From positions 140,280-204,279 of the forward strand of contig NZ_QYYD01000009.1 in assembly GCF_003591005.1 (NCBI RefSeq): 64,000 bases of DNA. Reading direction: 5' to 3'. Source of the stretch: Rhodopseudomonas palustris (GTDB taxonomy: Bacteria; Pseudomonadota; Alphaproteobacteria; Rhizobiales; Xanthobacteraceae). The notes beneath the pieces were generated by a model. That model searched no databases, had not been told where the DNA came from, and saw only the letters and a list, made by a program, of their open reading frames with translations. Position 1 is the first letter of the stretch, and every line of letters starts with the position of its first letter. Shown piece after piece: positions 34,899-44,279 of this stretch. The translations under genes and the position numbers were made by a program.

Positions 34899-36281
34899 AT
34901 GCCCTCGCTGTTCGCCACTGCAACGGAACCTCGCGCCATCCCGATCTCGTTTGTCACCAAATCCGGCTGGGAAGCGCTATGCGCGGGCTTACCGGCGGCG
35001 GCGCAACGCTTTGCACGGGCGCATGGCTATGGCGGCAAACCGGGGCAATTCCTCGCGCTGCCGAACGGCGAGGGCGACATCGACCACGTGTTGTTCGGCC
35101 TCGACGAAGCCGATGCACGCAGCGCCGATCCGTTGCGGGCCGGGCAGTTGCCCGGCCTGCTTCCAGCCGGGACCTACCGGTTCGCCAACGCGCCACACGA
35201 TACCCGGCTGGCGGTCCTCGCCTTTGCACTCGGCACCTACAAATTCGGCCGCTATCGCAAAGCCGAGGCGCCGGCCGTCAAGCTAGTACCGCCGGACGGC
35301 GTCGACGTCGCGGCCATCGCGCGCGCGGTCGAGGCTGCCACGCTGGCGCGCGACCTGATCAACACGCCGTCGAACGATATGGGGCCAGCCGAGCTCGCCG
35401 AGGCTGCGCAGACGCTGGCGCAGCGCTTTGACGCGAGCTTCAATTGCATCGTGGGCGACGAATTGATCGCGCAAAATTTTCCGCTGATCCACGCCGTCGG
35501 CATGGCGGCGACGCGCGCGCCGCGGCTGATCGATATGACCTGGGGCGATCCGGCACATCCCAAGGTCACGCTGGTCGGCAAGGGCGTCTGCTTCGACACC
35601 GGCGGCCTCGACCTCAAACCGTCGAGCGCAATGCTGATCATGAAGAAGGACATGGGCGGCGCCGCCAACGTGCTGGCGCTGGCATCGATGATCATGGACG
35701 CCGAGCTCAAGGTCCGGCTGCGCGTGCTGATCCCGGCGGTCGAGAACGCGGTCGCCGGCAATGCGATGCGGCCGCTCGATGTGTACCCGTCGCGCAAGGG
35801 GCCCACCGTCGAAATCGGCAACACCGACGCCGAGGGCCGGCTGGTGCTGGCCGATGCGCTGGCGCTCGCCGACGAGGAAGCGCCCGATCTGTTGATCGAT
35901 CTCGGCACACTCACCGGCGCCGCCCGGGTCGCGCTCGGCCCTGATCTGCCGCCCTACTACACCAATGACGAAGCGCTTGCGCTGGATGTCGCGCGCTGCG
36001 CCGCCGCCGAAAACGATCCGCTGTGGCGATTGCCGCTGTGGGGCGCCTACGATTCCTGGCTCGACTCCAAAGTGGGGAACATCAACAACGCGCCATCGGG
36101 CGGCTTCGCCGGCTCGATCACCTGCGCGCTGTTCCTGCAGCGCTTCGTCGAACACGCCAAGAGCTGGCTGCATGTCGACATTTACGGCTGGACCCCGAAG
36201 GCGAAGCCGGCACGGCCTGAAGGCGGTGAATGCCAGGCGGCGCGTGCGATCTTCGCGTTGCTGAGCCAGCGCTATGGCTGA
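34899..36281 (+). CDS. Leucyl aminopeptidase family protein (M17)
   Basis: The 460-residue cytosolic dizinc/dimanganese exopeptidase removes N-terminal residues from peptides. The M17 core is clear: VGKGVCFDTGGLDLKPSSAM, MKKDMGGAANVLALASMIMD, VEIGNTDAEGRLVLADALAL (the NTDAEGRL signature) and the GNINNAPSGGFAGSITCALF region. The catalytic lysines and metal-binding Asp/Glu are intact. The N-terminal domain is divergent from PepA, closer to the PepB type. The stop overlaps the following NlpC/P60 gene by eight bases, and a peptide importer lies downstream; a peptide-recycling cluster is plausible. Confidence 0.93.
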   Translation: MPSLFATATEPRAIPISFVTKSGWEALCAGLPAAAQRFARAHGYGGKPGQFLALPNGEGDIDHVLFGLDEADARSADPLRAGQLPGLLPAGTYRFANAPHDTRLAVLAFALGTYKFGRYRKAEAPAVKLVPPDGVDVAAIARAVEAATLARDLINTPSNDMGPAELAEAAQTLAQRFDASFNCIVGDELIAQNFPLIHAVGMAATRAPRLIDMTWGDPAHPKVTLVGKGVCFDTGGLDLKPSSAMLIMKKDMGGAANVLALASMIMDAELKVRLRVLIPAVENAVAGNAMRPLDVYPSRKGPTVEIGNTDAEGRLVLADALALADEEAPDLLIDLGTLTGAARVALGPDLPPYYTNDEALALDVARCAAAENDPLWRLPLWGAYDSWLDSKVGNINNAPSGGFAGSITCALFLQRFVEHAKSWLHVDIYGWTPKAKPARPEGGECQAARAIFALLSQRYG

Positions 36282-37158
36282 GTCAAAACTGGATGCGCGG
36301 CTGACGCCGGCGCGGCCGGATCTTGCGGCCAAACACCTTGAGGGCCAGGTCAGCGCTACCCGATTTGTTGAAGGCGAAGTGTTCGAGGTCAGCAGTGGCG
36401 TCGCGCCGATGCGGCGCGAGCCGTTCTCCGGCGCGATGCAGGAAACGGAGGCGCTGAAGGGCGAACGCGTCACCATCTACGACCGCACCGAGGAGGGCTG
36501 GGCTTGGGGGCAGCTTCACGGCGATGGCTATGTCGGCTGGCTGCCGGACATCGCGCTGTACAGGCCGGCAGCCGAGCCGACCCACAAGGTCACCGCACTA
36601 CGCACCTTCGCCTTCCCCGGCCCTTCGATCAAACTGCCGCCGACGGAAACGCTGTCGCTCGGCGCGCGGCTCGCGGTCGTGCGCGAGGACGCCACTTTCG
36701 CGGTGACGCAGGAGGGCTGGTACGTGCCGCGCCGGCACGTCGCCGCACTCGGCGCGGTCGAGACCAATTTCGTCAGCGTGGCGGAGCGTTTCGTCGGGAC
36801 CCCGTATCTGTGGGGCGGCCGCAGCAGCCTCGGCATCGATTGCTCCGGCCTGGTGCAAACCGCCCTCGCCGCCTGCGGTATTCAAGCGCCGCGAGACAGC
36901 GACATGCAGGAGGCCGCATTAGGACGACCGCTTCCGCTCACTGAGCAGACGCGGCTGCAGCGCGGCGATCTGCTGTTCTGGAAAGGCCACGTCGCGATCG
37001 CGCGTGATGCCGGCAGCATCGTGCACGCCAACGCCTACCACATGGCGACGGCCATCGAGCCGACGCAGGAGGCGATCGCGCGGATCGCAGCGGCCGGCAG
37101 CGCGCTGACGACGATCAAACGGCTCGGGCAAACAGCTCCGGCAGCCGCGCGCGGTTGA
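36274..37158 (+). CDS. NlpC/P60 family cysteine peptidase with SH3-like domains
   Basis: The 294-residue protein has SH3b-like regions at about 55-100 and 105-160 (KGERVTIYDRTEEGWAWGQL, GYVGWLPD) and an NlpC/P60 domain from 165. Catalytic residues are Cys190 (LGIDCSGLVQTAL), His239 (WKGHVAIARD) and His251 (IVHANAYH). This family cleaves gamma-D-glutamyl-diaminopimelate bonds in peptidoglycan fragments. No signal peptide is visible, so a cytoplasmic murein-peptide recycling role is likely, matching the adjacent aminopeptidase and Yej importer. Its end overlaps the convergent NUDIX gene by 44 bases. Confidence 0.92.
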   Translation: MAESKLDARLTPARPDLAAKHLEGQVSATRFVEGEVFEVSSGVAPMRREPFSGAMQETEALKGERVTIYDRTEEGWAWGQLHGDGYVGWLPDIALYRPAAEPTHKVTALRTFAFPGPSIKLPPTETLSLGARLAVVREDATFAVTQEGWYVPRRHVAALGAVETNFVSVAERFVGTPYLWGGRSSLGIDCSGLVQTALAACGIQAPRDSDMQEAALGRPLPLTEQTRLQRGDLLFWKGHVAIARDAGSIVHANAYHMATAIEPTQEAIARIAAAGSALTTIKRLGQTAPAAARG

Positions 37159-37753
37159 GCGCCAACCATTGCAGCGCGCTGTAGAGCAGCGCGTTGGCGA
37201 TGCGGCCGTCGCCGAGCGCTTGCAACGCTTCGTCGATCGACACGACAAAAGGCTGCGTATCCTCGTCCTCATCGGCAACGCCGCCGCGCTCCAGCACGGT
37301 GCTTGAATCGAGAAAGCCGGCAAAGAACGTGATCTGCTCGTCGGTGAATCCCGGCGTCGGCAGCACGCTGTACAGCTCGATCAATCGCTCCGGAGCGGCC
37401 CCGATCTCCTCGATGCATTCGCGCCGCGCGGCGACCGCCGCCTCCTCGCCGTCTTCGACGCGGCCGGCGACGATCTCGACCATGTCGCCCCGGCCGGTCG
37501 CCAGATGCGCCGGCAATCTGAACTGTCGGATCAGCACGATCTTGTCGCGCGCCAGATCGATAGGCACCACCGCCGCGACGCGGCTGGCGCGCAGCACGTC
37601 GCGCTTCTGCAGCAGCGGCGGCTCGCCGTCGCGGCGCAGCGAGACCTCGTAGCGCTCATAGGTCATAAAGCCACGCCCGATTACTTCTGGCGCAGACACG
37701 CTGACATCGGCTTCGCGATCGGCGAGCTGATCAGCCTCGGCAATTTCGGTCAT
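37115..37753 (-). CDS. NUDIX hydrolase (ADP-ribose pyrophosphatase type)
   Basis: The 212-residue enzyme has a complete NUDIX box, GRVEDGEEAAVAARRECIEE followed by IGA, matching GX5EX7REUXEEXGU. Preceding it is VVPIDLARDKIVLIRQFRLP with the RQFR of ADP-sugar pyrophosphatases. It would hydrolyse ADP-ribose or related nucleotide-sugars. ATG at 37753 gives MTEIAEADQLADRE. The last 44 bases overlap the 3' end of the NlpC/P60 gene on the other strand, and it lies eight bases downstream of the yejF stop. Confidence 0.92.
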   Translation of the reverse strand: MTEIAEADQLADREADVSVSAPEVIGRGFMTYERYEVSLRRDGEPPLLQKRDVLRASRVAAVVPIDLARDKIVLIRQFRLPAHLATGRGDMVEIVAGRVEDGEEAAVAARRECIEEIGAAPERLIELYSVLPTPGFTDEQITFFAGFLDSSTVLERGGVADEDEDTQPFVVSIDEALQALGDGRIANALLYSALQWLALNRARLPELFARAV

Positions 37754-37760
37754 CGAACAC

Positions 37761-39398
37761 CTATTGGGCCGCGGCGCCACCCGGAGCGGTCTCGAGCCGG
37801 AATGCGGCGGCAAACAGCGCACGCGTATAGTCGGTCTTCGGAGACTTGAACAGCTCCGCCGCGGGCCCCTCTTCGACGACCTTGCCCTGCTTCATGACAA
37901 TCAGATGACTGGCGAGCGACGCCACGACCCGCAGATCGTGCGAGATGAACATGTAGGTCAGGTCGCGCTTGCGCTGCAGCTCGCGCAACAGGTCGACCAT
38001 CTGCGCCTGAAACAGCATGTCGAGCGCGCTGGTCGGCTCATCCAGCACGACGAAATTCGGCTCCAGCACCACGGCGCGGGCGATGCTGATGCGCTGGCGC
38101 TGACCGCCGGAGAACTCGTGCGGATAGCGGAAGCGCGTCGCCGGATCGAGTCCGACATCGTTGAGCGCCTTGACGACGCGCGCCTCGCGCTCGTGTTCGG
38201 ACAGCTGAGGCTGATGCACCTGCAGGCCCTCGGCGACGATGTCGCCGACCGACATGCGCGGGCTGAGCGCGCCGAACGGATCCTGAAACACGATCTGCAT
38301 GTCGCGGCGGTGCGGCAGCATCTCCTTGAATTTCAGGCCCTGAATGTTGGTACTGAGAAACACGATCGGCCCTTCGGACGAGATCAGCCGCAGCAGCGCG
38401 AGGCCGAGCGTCGTCTTGCCCGAGCCGGACTCGCCGACGACGCCGAGCGTCTCGCCCTTGCGTACGGCCAGCGTCACGCCGTCGACCGCCTTGATGTGAC
38501 CGACCGTCCTGCGCAGCAGGCCGCGCTTGATCGGAAACCATACTTTTAAATCGTCCGCGGCGATCACCACCGGCGCATCGGGGCGCGGCGGCGCCGGGTC
38601 CGGCTTCGGCTCGGCGGCGAGCAGCGCCTTGGTGTAGGCGTGCTGCGGAGCCGTAAATACCTGCTCGACCGGGCCCTGCTCGACGATCTTCCCGTCGTGC
38701 ATCACGCAGACGACGTCCGCGATTCGGCGCACGATGCCGAGGTCGTGGGTGATGAACAGCATGCTCATGCCGAGCCGGGCGCGGATGTCGGCCAGCAGCG
38801 CCAGGATCTGCGCCTGCACGGTGACATCCAGCGCCGTGGTTGGTTCGTCGGCGATCAGCAAATCCGGCTCGTTGGCGAGCGCCATCGCGATCATCACGCG
38901 CTGGCGCTGGCCGCCGGAGAGCTGGTGCGGATAGCTGCCGAGCCGCGTCTCCGGCTCCGGAATTCCGACCTGCGTCAACAGCTCCAGGATCCGTGCCCGC
39001 CCTTTGGCGCCGCGTGGGCCGCCGTGCAGTTGCAGGATCTCGCCGAGCTGCGCCTCAATGGTGTGCAGCGGGTTGAGCGAGGTCATCGGCTCCTGGAAGA
39101 TGATCGAGATCTCGTTACCGCGCAGCTCGCGGATGTCGTTCTCCGACATGCCGAGCAGCTCGCGCCCCTTGAAGCGGATCTTGCCGGTCGGATGCGACGC
39201 CGTCGGATACGGCAGCAGTTTCAGGATCGACAGCGCACTGACCGACTTGCCCGAGCCGGACTCGCCAACCAGCGCCACGCACTCGCCGCGCTTGATCTGA
39301 TAGGAGATCTTGTCGACCGCGGTCGTCGTGCCGCTCTGCTGATGGAAGGCGACTGACAGCTCGTCGACGGAGAGCAGCGGTTGATTGATGGCGTCCAT
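37761..39398 (-). CDS. yejF: Peptide ABC transporter double ATPase YejF
   Basis: The 545-residue protein carries two nucleotide-binding domains in one chain, as in YejF. The first has [34 protein letters not shown] and [16 protein letters not shown]; the second has [34 protein letters not shown] and [13 protein letters not shown]. It energises oligopeptide import through YejB-YejE. The start codon overlaps the stop of the VapC-like toxin gene by one base (TGATG), so its translation is coupled to the inserted toxin-antitoxin pair. Confidence 0.95.
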   Translation of the reverse strand: MDAINQPLLSVDELSVAFHQQSGTTTAVDKISYQIKRGECVALVGESGSGKSVSALSILKLLPYPTASHPTGKIRFKGRELLGMSENDIRELRGNEISIIFQEPMTSLNPLHTIEAQLGEILQLHGGPRGAKGRARILELLTQVGIPEPETRLGSYPHQLSGGQRQRVMIAMALANEPDLLIADEPTTALDVTVQAQILALLADIRARLGMSMLFITHDLGIVRRIADVVCVMHDGKIVEQGPVEQVFTAPQHAYTKALLAAEPKPDPAPPRPDAPVVIAADDLKVWFPIKRGLLRRTVGHIKAVDGVTLAVRKGETLGVVGESGSGKTTLGLALLRLISSEGPIVFLSTNIQGLKFKEMLPHRRDMQIVFQDPFGALSPRMSVGDIVAEGLQVHQPQLSEHEREARVVKALNDVGLDPATRFRYPHEFSGGQRQRISIARAVVLEPNFVVLDEPTSALDMLFQAQMVDLLRELQRKRDLTYMFISHDLRVVASLASHLIVMKQGKVVEEGPAAELFKSPKTDYTRALFAAAFRLETAPGGAAAQ

Positions 39399-39850
39399 CA
39401 GGTGAGCTCGTGAATGAGTCGTGACACGTTCTCGCGCGTCGAGTCGATCAATCGCAACCCCTCCGGCGCTTTCAACCGCCGGTCCGCGGAAAGCATAGTA
39501 TTGCATGAGGTGTGAACGGCCGTCATGACATGGATTGCATCTGCAAGTTTCACCATACCGAATGCCTGCCGATAGCTCGCAGTCGCGACCAGAATGCCAC
39601 GTGTCACCGGACAGAGATCAAACAAGTCGCTCTCGACGATGAGATCGATGTAGTCGCGTTGTTGAGTGGGCGTCGCCTTTGCGAGGACTTCCGCAATCGT
39701 CAGCTCGCTGGTCACGGCGAATCCTCGTCGGCGCCGGAACAGGTCGAACAGAGCGCGAAGCGCTTCGGAGATCTCCGTCTGTCCCTCGACGGCGTAGATG
39801 AACACATTCGAGTCGAGGTAAACGCGCGAAGGATCAAGAGCAGCGCTCAT
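39398..39850 (-). CDS. PIN-domain toxin, VapC-like
   Basis: The 150-residue PIN-domain ribonuclease has the acidic active site: Asp13 (VYLDSNVFIYA), Glu53 (SELTIAEVLAK), Asp103 (KLADAIHVMTA) and Asp122 (LSADRRLK). VapC toxins cleave tRNA or rRNA and are neutralised by a cognate antitoxin. ATG at 39850 overlaps the preceding antitoxin stop by four bases. The gene ends one base into yejF. The arrangement antitoxin-toxin fits a type II module lying inside the yej operon. The symbol is left blank since the subfamily is not certain. Confidence 0.88.
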   Translation of the reverse strand: MSAALDPSRVYLDSNVFIYAVEGQTEISEALRALFDLFRRRRGFAVTSELTIAEVLAKATPTQQRDYIDLIVESDLFDLCPVTRGILVATASYRQAFGMVKLADAIHVMTAVHTSCNTMLSADRRLKAPEGLRLIDSTRENVSRLIHELT

Positions 39851-40068
39851 TCCCACTCGTCTCGTTGCCGCCGCCACTCTGCGTCGATTTCCTCTTTGCT
39901 CCGAAACGGCGGCTGGCGACGTGCGAAGATCTCGTCCAATGTCGGCCGCTGCTTCGGCGGCTGTTCGCCTTCTTCGATCGTCACAGTTACGACAGGCCCA
40001 GCCAAACCTTCGCGCAGATCGGCAGGCAATGCCGACACAGGATAATTTTCTCTAACGATCTTATTCAT
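39847..40068 (-). CDS. Antitoxin partner of the PIN-domain toxin
   Basis: A 73-residue acidic/charged protein, MNKIVRENYPVSALPADLRE, ending EEIDAEWRRQRDEWE. The N-terminal part resembles a swapped-hairpin DNA-binding start seen in short antitoxins, while PTLDEIFARRQPPF looks like the toxin-binding segment. It precedes the PIN gene with a 4-base overlap, the usual antitoxin position. The identity rests mainly on position, size and C-terminal helix; no clear AbrB or RHH signature was recognised. It lies 32 bases after yejE. Confidence 0.75.
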   Translation of the reverse strand: MNKIVRENYPVSALPADLREGLAGPVVTVTIEEGEQPPKQRPTLDEIFARRQPPFRSKEEIDAEWRRQRDEWE

Positions 40069-40099
40069 CGCCTTGCTCCTGGCTCATCCTACCACACCC

Positions 40100-41278
40100 T
40101 CACCTGAACGTCTTGCGCGGGTCGAAGGCGTCGCGGACGGCTTCGCCGATGAAGATCAGCAGCGACAGCATGATGGCGACGGCGAAGAAGCCGGTGAAGC
40201 CGAGCCAGGGCGCCTGGACGTTGGCCTTGCCCTGCGCAAGCAATTCGCCGAGCGAAGGTGAGCCGGGCGGCAGGCCGAAGCCCAGGAAGTCCAGCGCCGT
40301 CAGCGTCATCACCGAGGACGACACGATGAACGGCAGGAACGTCATGGTCGCCACCATGGCGTTGGGCAACAGATGCCGCACCATGATCTTGGCGTTGGAC
40401 ACGCCGAGCGCGCGCGCCGCGGTGATGTATTCGAAGTTGCGGCCACGGAGGAATTCAGCACGCACCAGCCCAACCAGCGACACCCAACTAAACAGCAGCA
40501 ATATGCCGAGCAGCACGAAGAAGCCGGGCACCAGCACGGAGGACAGGATCAGCAGCAGATACAGCGACGGGATCGCGGTCCAGACTTCGATGAAGCGCTG
40601 GAAGCCGAGATCGACCCAGCCGCCGAAATAGCCCTGCACGCCGCCGGCGGCGATACCGATCACCGACGAGATGATCGTCAGGCTGAGGCCGAACAGCACC
40701 GAAATGCGGAAGCCGTAGATCAGCCGCGCGACGACGTCACGGCCCTGATCGTCGGTACCGAGCCAATTGTATTCGAGATCGCGGCAGCCCTTGAGGCCCT
40801 TCTTCTCGACCACCGCCTTGCACTCGGCCTCGGTCAGCATCCAGGTCGGCTTCGACGGTGCCGGCGTCGGCAGATCGAGATTATGCGTGCCGTAGGAATA
40901 GCGGATCGGCGCCCAGATGATGCTGCCGCCCTTGTCGGCAATCAGCTTCTGCAGATAGGGATCGCGATAGTCCGCGGCGGTCTCGAAATCGCCGCCGAAC
41001 GTCGTCTCCGAATAGGTCACCACCGCGGGGAAATAGAAGTGGCCGTCGAACCGGATCAGCAGCGGGCGATCGTTGGCGATGAATTCGGCGAACAGCGAGA
41101 CGCCGAACAGCACCAGGAAGATCCAGAACGACCAGTAGCCGCGCCGATTGGCCTTGAAGTTCTGCCAGCGGCGGCGGTTGAGCGGCGACACCGACAGCCG
41201 GTGCCGGGTCGGCGGCACGGCTTCGCCGAGCGGCGCCTGCGTGGTGCTTTCGACCGGTTCGCGTGCGATCAGCGTCAT
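40100..41278 (-). CDS. yejE: Peptide ABC transporter permease YejE
   Basis: The 392-residue OppC-type inner-membrane permease begins MTLIAREPVESTTQAPLGEA and contains RLSVSPLNRRRWQNFKANRR then a first span. A long periplasmic insertion (residues 60-165) with the YNWLGTDDQGRDVVARLIYG motif, and the binding-protein-dependent permease loop EYITAARALGVSNAKIMVRH are typical of YejE. Start ATG overlaps the yejB stop by one base. It is the last gene before the inserted toxin-antitoxin pair. Confidence 0.94.
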   Translation of the reverse strand: MTLIAREPVESTTQAPLGEAVPPTRHRLSVSPLNRRRWQNFKANRRGYWSFWIFLVLFGVSLFAEFIANDRPLLIRFDGHFYFPAVVTYSETTFGGDFETAADYRDPYLQKLIADKGGSIIWAPIRYSYGTHNLDLPTPAPSKPTWMLTEAECKAVVEKKGLKGCRDLEYNWLGTDDQGRDVVARLIYGFRISVLFGLSLTIISSVIGIAAGGVQGYFGGWVDLGFQRFIEVWTAIPSLYLLLILSSVLVPGFFVLLGILLLFSWVSLVGLVRAEFLRGRNFEYITAARALGVSNAKIMVRHLLPNAMVATMTFLPFIVSSSVMTLTALDFLGFGLPPGSPSLGELLAQGKANVQAPWLGFTGFFAVAIMLSLLIFIGEAVRDAFDPRKTFR

Positions 41279-42387
41279 CAGACTTCCCGCGCCTCGAAAT
41301 CGATCCGCGGATCGATCCACATATAGGTGAGATCAGAGGCCAGATTGACCACCAAACCGACCAGCGAGAAGATGAACAGCGTGCCGAACACCACCGGATA
41401 GTCGCGATTGAGCACGCTTTCAAAGCCGAGCAGGCCGAGACCGTCGAGTGAGAAGATGGTCTCGATCAGCAGCGAGCCGGAGAAGAAGGCGTGGATGAAG
41501 GCGCCGGGGAAGCCGGCGATCACGATCAGCATCGCATTGCGGAAGATGTGGCCGTACAGCACCTGGGTTTCGCTGCAGCCCTTGGCCCGCGCCGTCATGA
41601 CGTATTGCTTGCGGATCTCGTCAAGGAACGAGTTCTTGGTCAGCAGCGTCATGGTGGCGAAGGCGCCGAGCACCATCGAGGTCAGCGGCAGCGCCAGATG
41701 CCAGAAATAGTCGAGGATCTTCCAGTACCAGGGAAAGTGGCTCCAGCCGTCGGAGGTCAGTCCGCGCAGAGGGAACCAACTGAAGAACGAGCCGCCGGCG
41801 AACAGGATGATCAGCAGGATCGCGAACAGAAAGCCCGGAATCGCGAAACCGACGATGATCACCGCCGAGGTCCAGGTATCGAACTTCGAGCCGTCCTTCA
41901 CCGCTTTGCGGATGCCGAGCGGGATCGAGATCAGATAGGTCAGCAGGGTCATCCAGATGCCGAGCGACATCGACACCGGCAGCTTCTCCTTGATCAGCTG
42001 CAGCACGCTGACGTCGCGGAAGTAGCTTTTGCCGAAATCGAACCGGGCGAAATTCCACAGCATGATGGCGAAGCGCTCGGGCGCCGGCTTGTCGAAGCCG
42101 AACTGCTTCTCCAGGCTCTTGACGAATTCAGGATCGAGCCCCTGCGCGCCCCGATACTTCGAATTCACCGCGTCGGACGACGCGCCGGCCTGCGGCCGGC
42201 TGCCGAAGTCACCGCCGGACGAGCCGGACACCCGAGATGCCGCACCGGTGTCGGCGCCGGACAGTTGGGCGATCACCCGCTCGACCGGGCCGCCCGGCGC
42301 GAACTGCACCACCGTGAAGGAGACGAACAGGATGCCGAGCAGCGTCGGCACCATCAGCAGAATGCGGCGGAGGATATAGGACGCCAT
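41278..42387 (-). CDS. yejB: Peptide ABC transporter permease YejB
   Basis: The 369-residue OppB-type permease starts MASYILRRILLMVPTLLGIL. The periplasmic region contains an insertion SGSSGGDFGSRPQAG and LDPEFVKSLEKQFGFDKPAP. The EAA-like loop is QYVMTARAKGCSETQVLYGH. About six spans are visible. The start directly abuts the stop of the upstream binding protein gene (TAGATG), and the stop overlaps yejE by one base, showing tight coupling. Confidence 0.95.
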   Translation of the reverse strand: MASYILRRILLMVPTLLGILFVSFTVVQFAPGGPVERVIAQLSGADTGAASRVSGSSGGDFGSRPQAGASSDAVNSKYRGAQGLDPEFVKSLEKQFGFDKPAPERFAIMLWNFARFDFGKSYFRDVSVLQLIKEKLPVSMSLGIWMTLLTYLISIPLGIRKAVKDGSKFDTWTSAVIIVGFAIPGFLFAILLIILFAGGSFFSWFPLRGLTSDGWSHFPWYWKILDYFWHLALPLTSMVLGAFATMTLLTKNSFLDEIRKQYVMTARAKGCSETQVLYGHIFRNAMLIVIAGFPGAFIHAFFSGSLLIETIFSLDGLGLLGFESVLNRDYPVVFGTLFIFSLVGLVVNLASDLTYMWIDPRIDFEAREV

Positions 42388-44265
42388 CTACTTCGCCTCG
42401 CCCTTCGGATCGCTGCGCTCGGCGACGGGGTTGCTCTTCGCCCACCATAGGTCGGGTGCGTTGACGCCGGTGTATTTCGGCAAGTTCGGCGGATGCTCGA
42501 ATACGTCCCAATAGGCCAGCCGGTGGGTGGACGAGTACCATTGCGGCACCCAATAACGGCCGACGCGGATCAACCGGTCGAGCGCCCGCGCCGCGATCAC
42601 CAGCTTGGCGCGGGTGTCGGCGGCGATCACCTGGTCCATCATCGCGTCGATCGCCGGGTCGGCGATGCCGGCGAGATTGTTGGAGCCCTTGGTGGCGGCC
42701 GACTGCGACGAGAAGAAGTTGCGCAGCGCATCGCCCGGCACGGTCGAGAAGCTGAAGCGCTCGATCGCCATGTCGAAATCGAAATCGTCGCGGCGCGCCC
42801 GCGCCTGCACGGGATCGACCAGCCGCACCGTCGCCTCGATGCCGAGCGTACCGAGGTTCTTGACGAACGGCATGTGGTGGGCCTGGAACGCCGGCTCGTC
42901 GAGCAGAAACTCGACATGGAATGGCTCACCGCTCGGCATCAGCCGGCGACGATCCTTGATGACGAAGCCCGCTTCCGTCAGCAACTGAACGCCGCGGCGG
43001 AGCAGCGTACGGTCCTGACCCGAGCCATCGGAGGCCGGGGGCATGAACGCAGGGCCGAACACCTCGTCCGGCACCTTGCCGCGGAACGGCTCGAGCAGCG
43101 CCAGCTCTTCCGGCGACGGCGGGCCGACCGCCATCATGTCGGAGTTCTGGAACGGCGACACCGTGCGCGCATAGGTGCCGTACATGATGGTCTTGTTGGT
43201 CCATTCAAAATCGAACGCGCAGCCGATCGCCTCGCGCACGCGCGGATCCTTGAACTTGTCGCGCCGCGTGTTGATGAACCAGCCCTGCGCTCCAGATGGT
43301 GTCTCGTCGGGAAGCTGCTCGCGCTTGACGCGGCCGTCGCGGATCGCCGGGAAATCGTAGCGTGTGTGCCAGATCCGCGAGGTGAACTCCTCGCGATAGA
43401 GATACGAGCGGCCGGAGAAGCCCTCGAAGGCGACGTCGCGGTCGCGATAGAATTCGTAGCGCACCGTGTCGAAATTGTTGGCGCCGATGCTCACCGGCAG
43501 CTTCTCGCCCCACCACCCCTTGACGCGCTCGAACGAGATGTAGCGTCCGGACTCCAGCGGCCCGACCTTGTAGGGGCCGCTGCCGAGCGGCACGTCCATC
43601 GTCGATTCGTCGAACGGGTGCTTGGCGTAGTACGCCTCCGAGAAGATCGGCAGCCCGGCGACGAACAGCGGCACGTCGCGGCCGCGCTTCGGCGCAAACG
43701 TCACCACCAGTGTGGCCTCGTCGGTCGCCTCGGCCTTGATGAAGTCGCGCAGCTGCTGGGTGATGATCGGGTGGCCCTTGGCCTTCAGCGTGTTCAGCGA
43801 GAACGCCGCATCCTTCGCGGTCAGCTTGCTGCCGTCGTGAAACCTCGCCTCGGGCCGCATCGTGAACCGATAGGTCAGTCCATCGGCGGAGATCGCGACG
43901 CTGGACGCCGCCAGGCCGTACATCGCATCCGGCTCGTCGCCGGCCCGCGCCATCAGCGACACGAAGGTCAGCCCCATGCCCTGGGCACCGTCGCCCTTGA
44001 GGATGAAGGCGTTCAGCGAATTGAAGGTCTGGAACGACTGGTTGAACGCGCGCACCGACGGGATGGTCGAGAACACCCCGCCCTTCGGCGCGCTCGGATT
44101 GACGTAGTCGAAATGCTTGAAGTCGGCCGGGTACTTCAGGTCGCCGAACGCCGACATGCCGTGCGCCACACTCTCGCCTTCGGCTGCAAAGGCGGGAGTG
44201 AACTGCGTCGCCGCCAAAGCGCCGACGCCGATGACGAGAACATCGCGGCGGCTCAGCTGCGCCAT
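42388..44265 (-). CDS. YejA-type extracellular peptide-binding protein, copy 1
   Basis: The 625-residue solute-binding protein (SBP family 5) begins MAQLSRRDVLVIGVGALAAT, a twin-arginine signal, with cleavage near AFA-AEG. The mature part has VAHGMSAFGDLKYPADFKHF, YVNPSAPKGG and the C-terminal YWVPQWYSSTHRLAYWDVFE. It binds oligopeptides for YejBEF, or possibly another peptide-like substrate. The 3' end abuts yejB. It is a paralogue of the gene 14 bases upstream, with equal length and architecture. The start at 44265 excludes an upstream frame lying antisense to that gene's product. Confidence 0.92.
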   Translation of the reverse strand: MAQLSRRDVLVIGVGALAATQFTPAFAAEGESVAHGMSAFGDLKYPADFKHFDYVNPSAPKGGVFSTIPSVRAFNQSFQTFNSLNAFILKGDGAQGMGLTFVSLMARAGDEPDAMYGLAASSVAISADGLTYRFTMRPEARFHDGSKLTAKDAAFSLNTLKAKGHPIITQQLRDFIKAEATDEATLVVTFAPKRGRDVPLFVAGLPIFSEAYYAKHPFDESTMDVPLGSGPYKVGPLESGRYISFERVKGWWGEKLPVSIGANNFDTVRYEFYRDRDVAFEGFSGRSYLYREEFTSRIWHTRYDFPAIRDGRVKREQLPDETPSGAQGWFINTRRDKFKDPRVREAIGCAFDFEWTNKTIMYGTYARTVSPFQNSDMMAVGPPSPEELALLEPFRGKVPDEVFGPAFMPPASDGSGQDRTLLRRGVQLLTEAGFVIKDRRRLMPSGEPFHVEFLLDEPAFQAHHMPFVKNLGTLGIEATVRLVDPVQARARRDDFDFDMAIERFSFSTVPGDALRNFFSSQSAATKGSNNLAGIADPAIDAMMDQVIAADTRAKLVIAARALDRLIRVGRYWVPQWYSSTHRLAYWDVFEHPPNLPKYTGVNAPDLWWAKSNPVAERSDPKGEAK

Positions 44266-44279
44266 GCGCGGGCGGCCCC

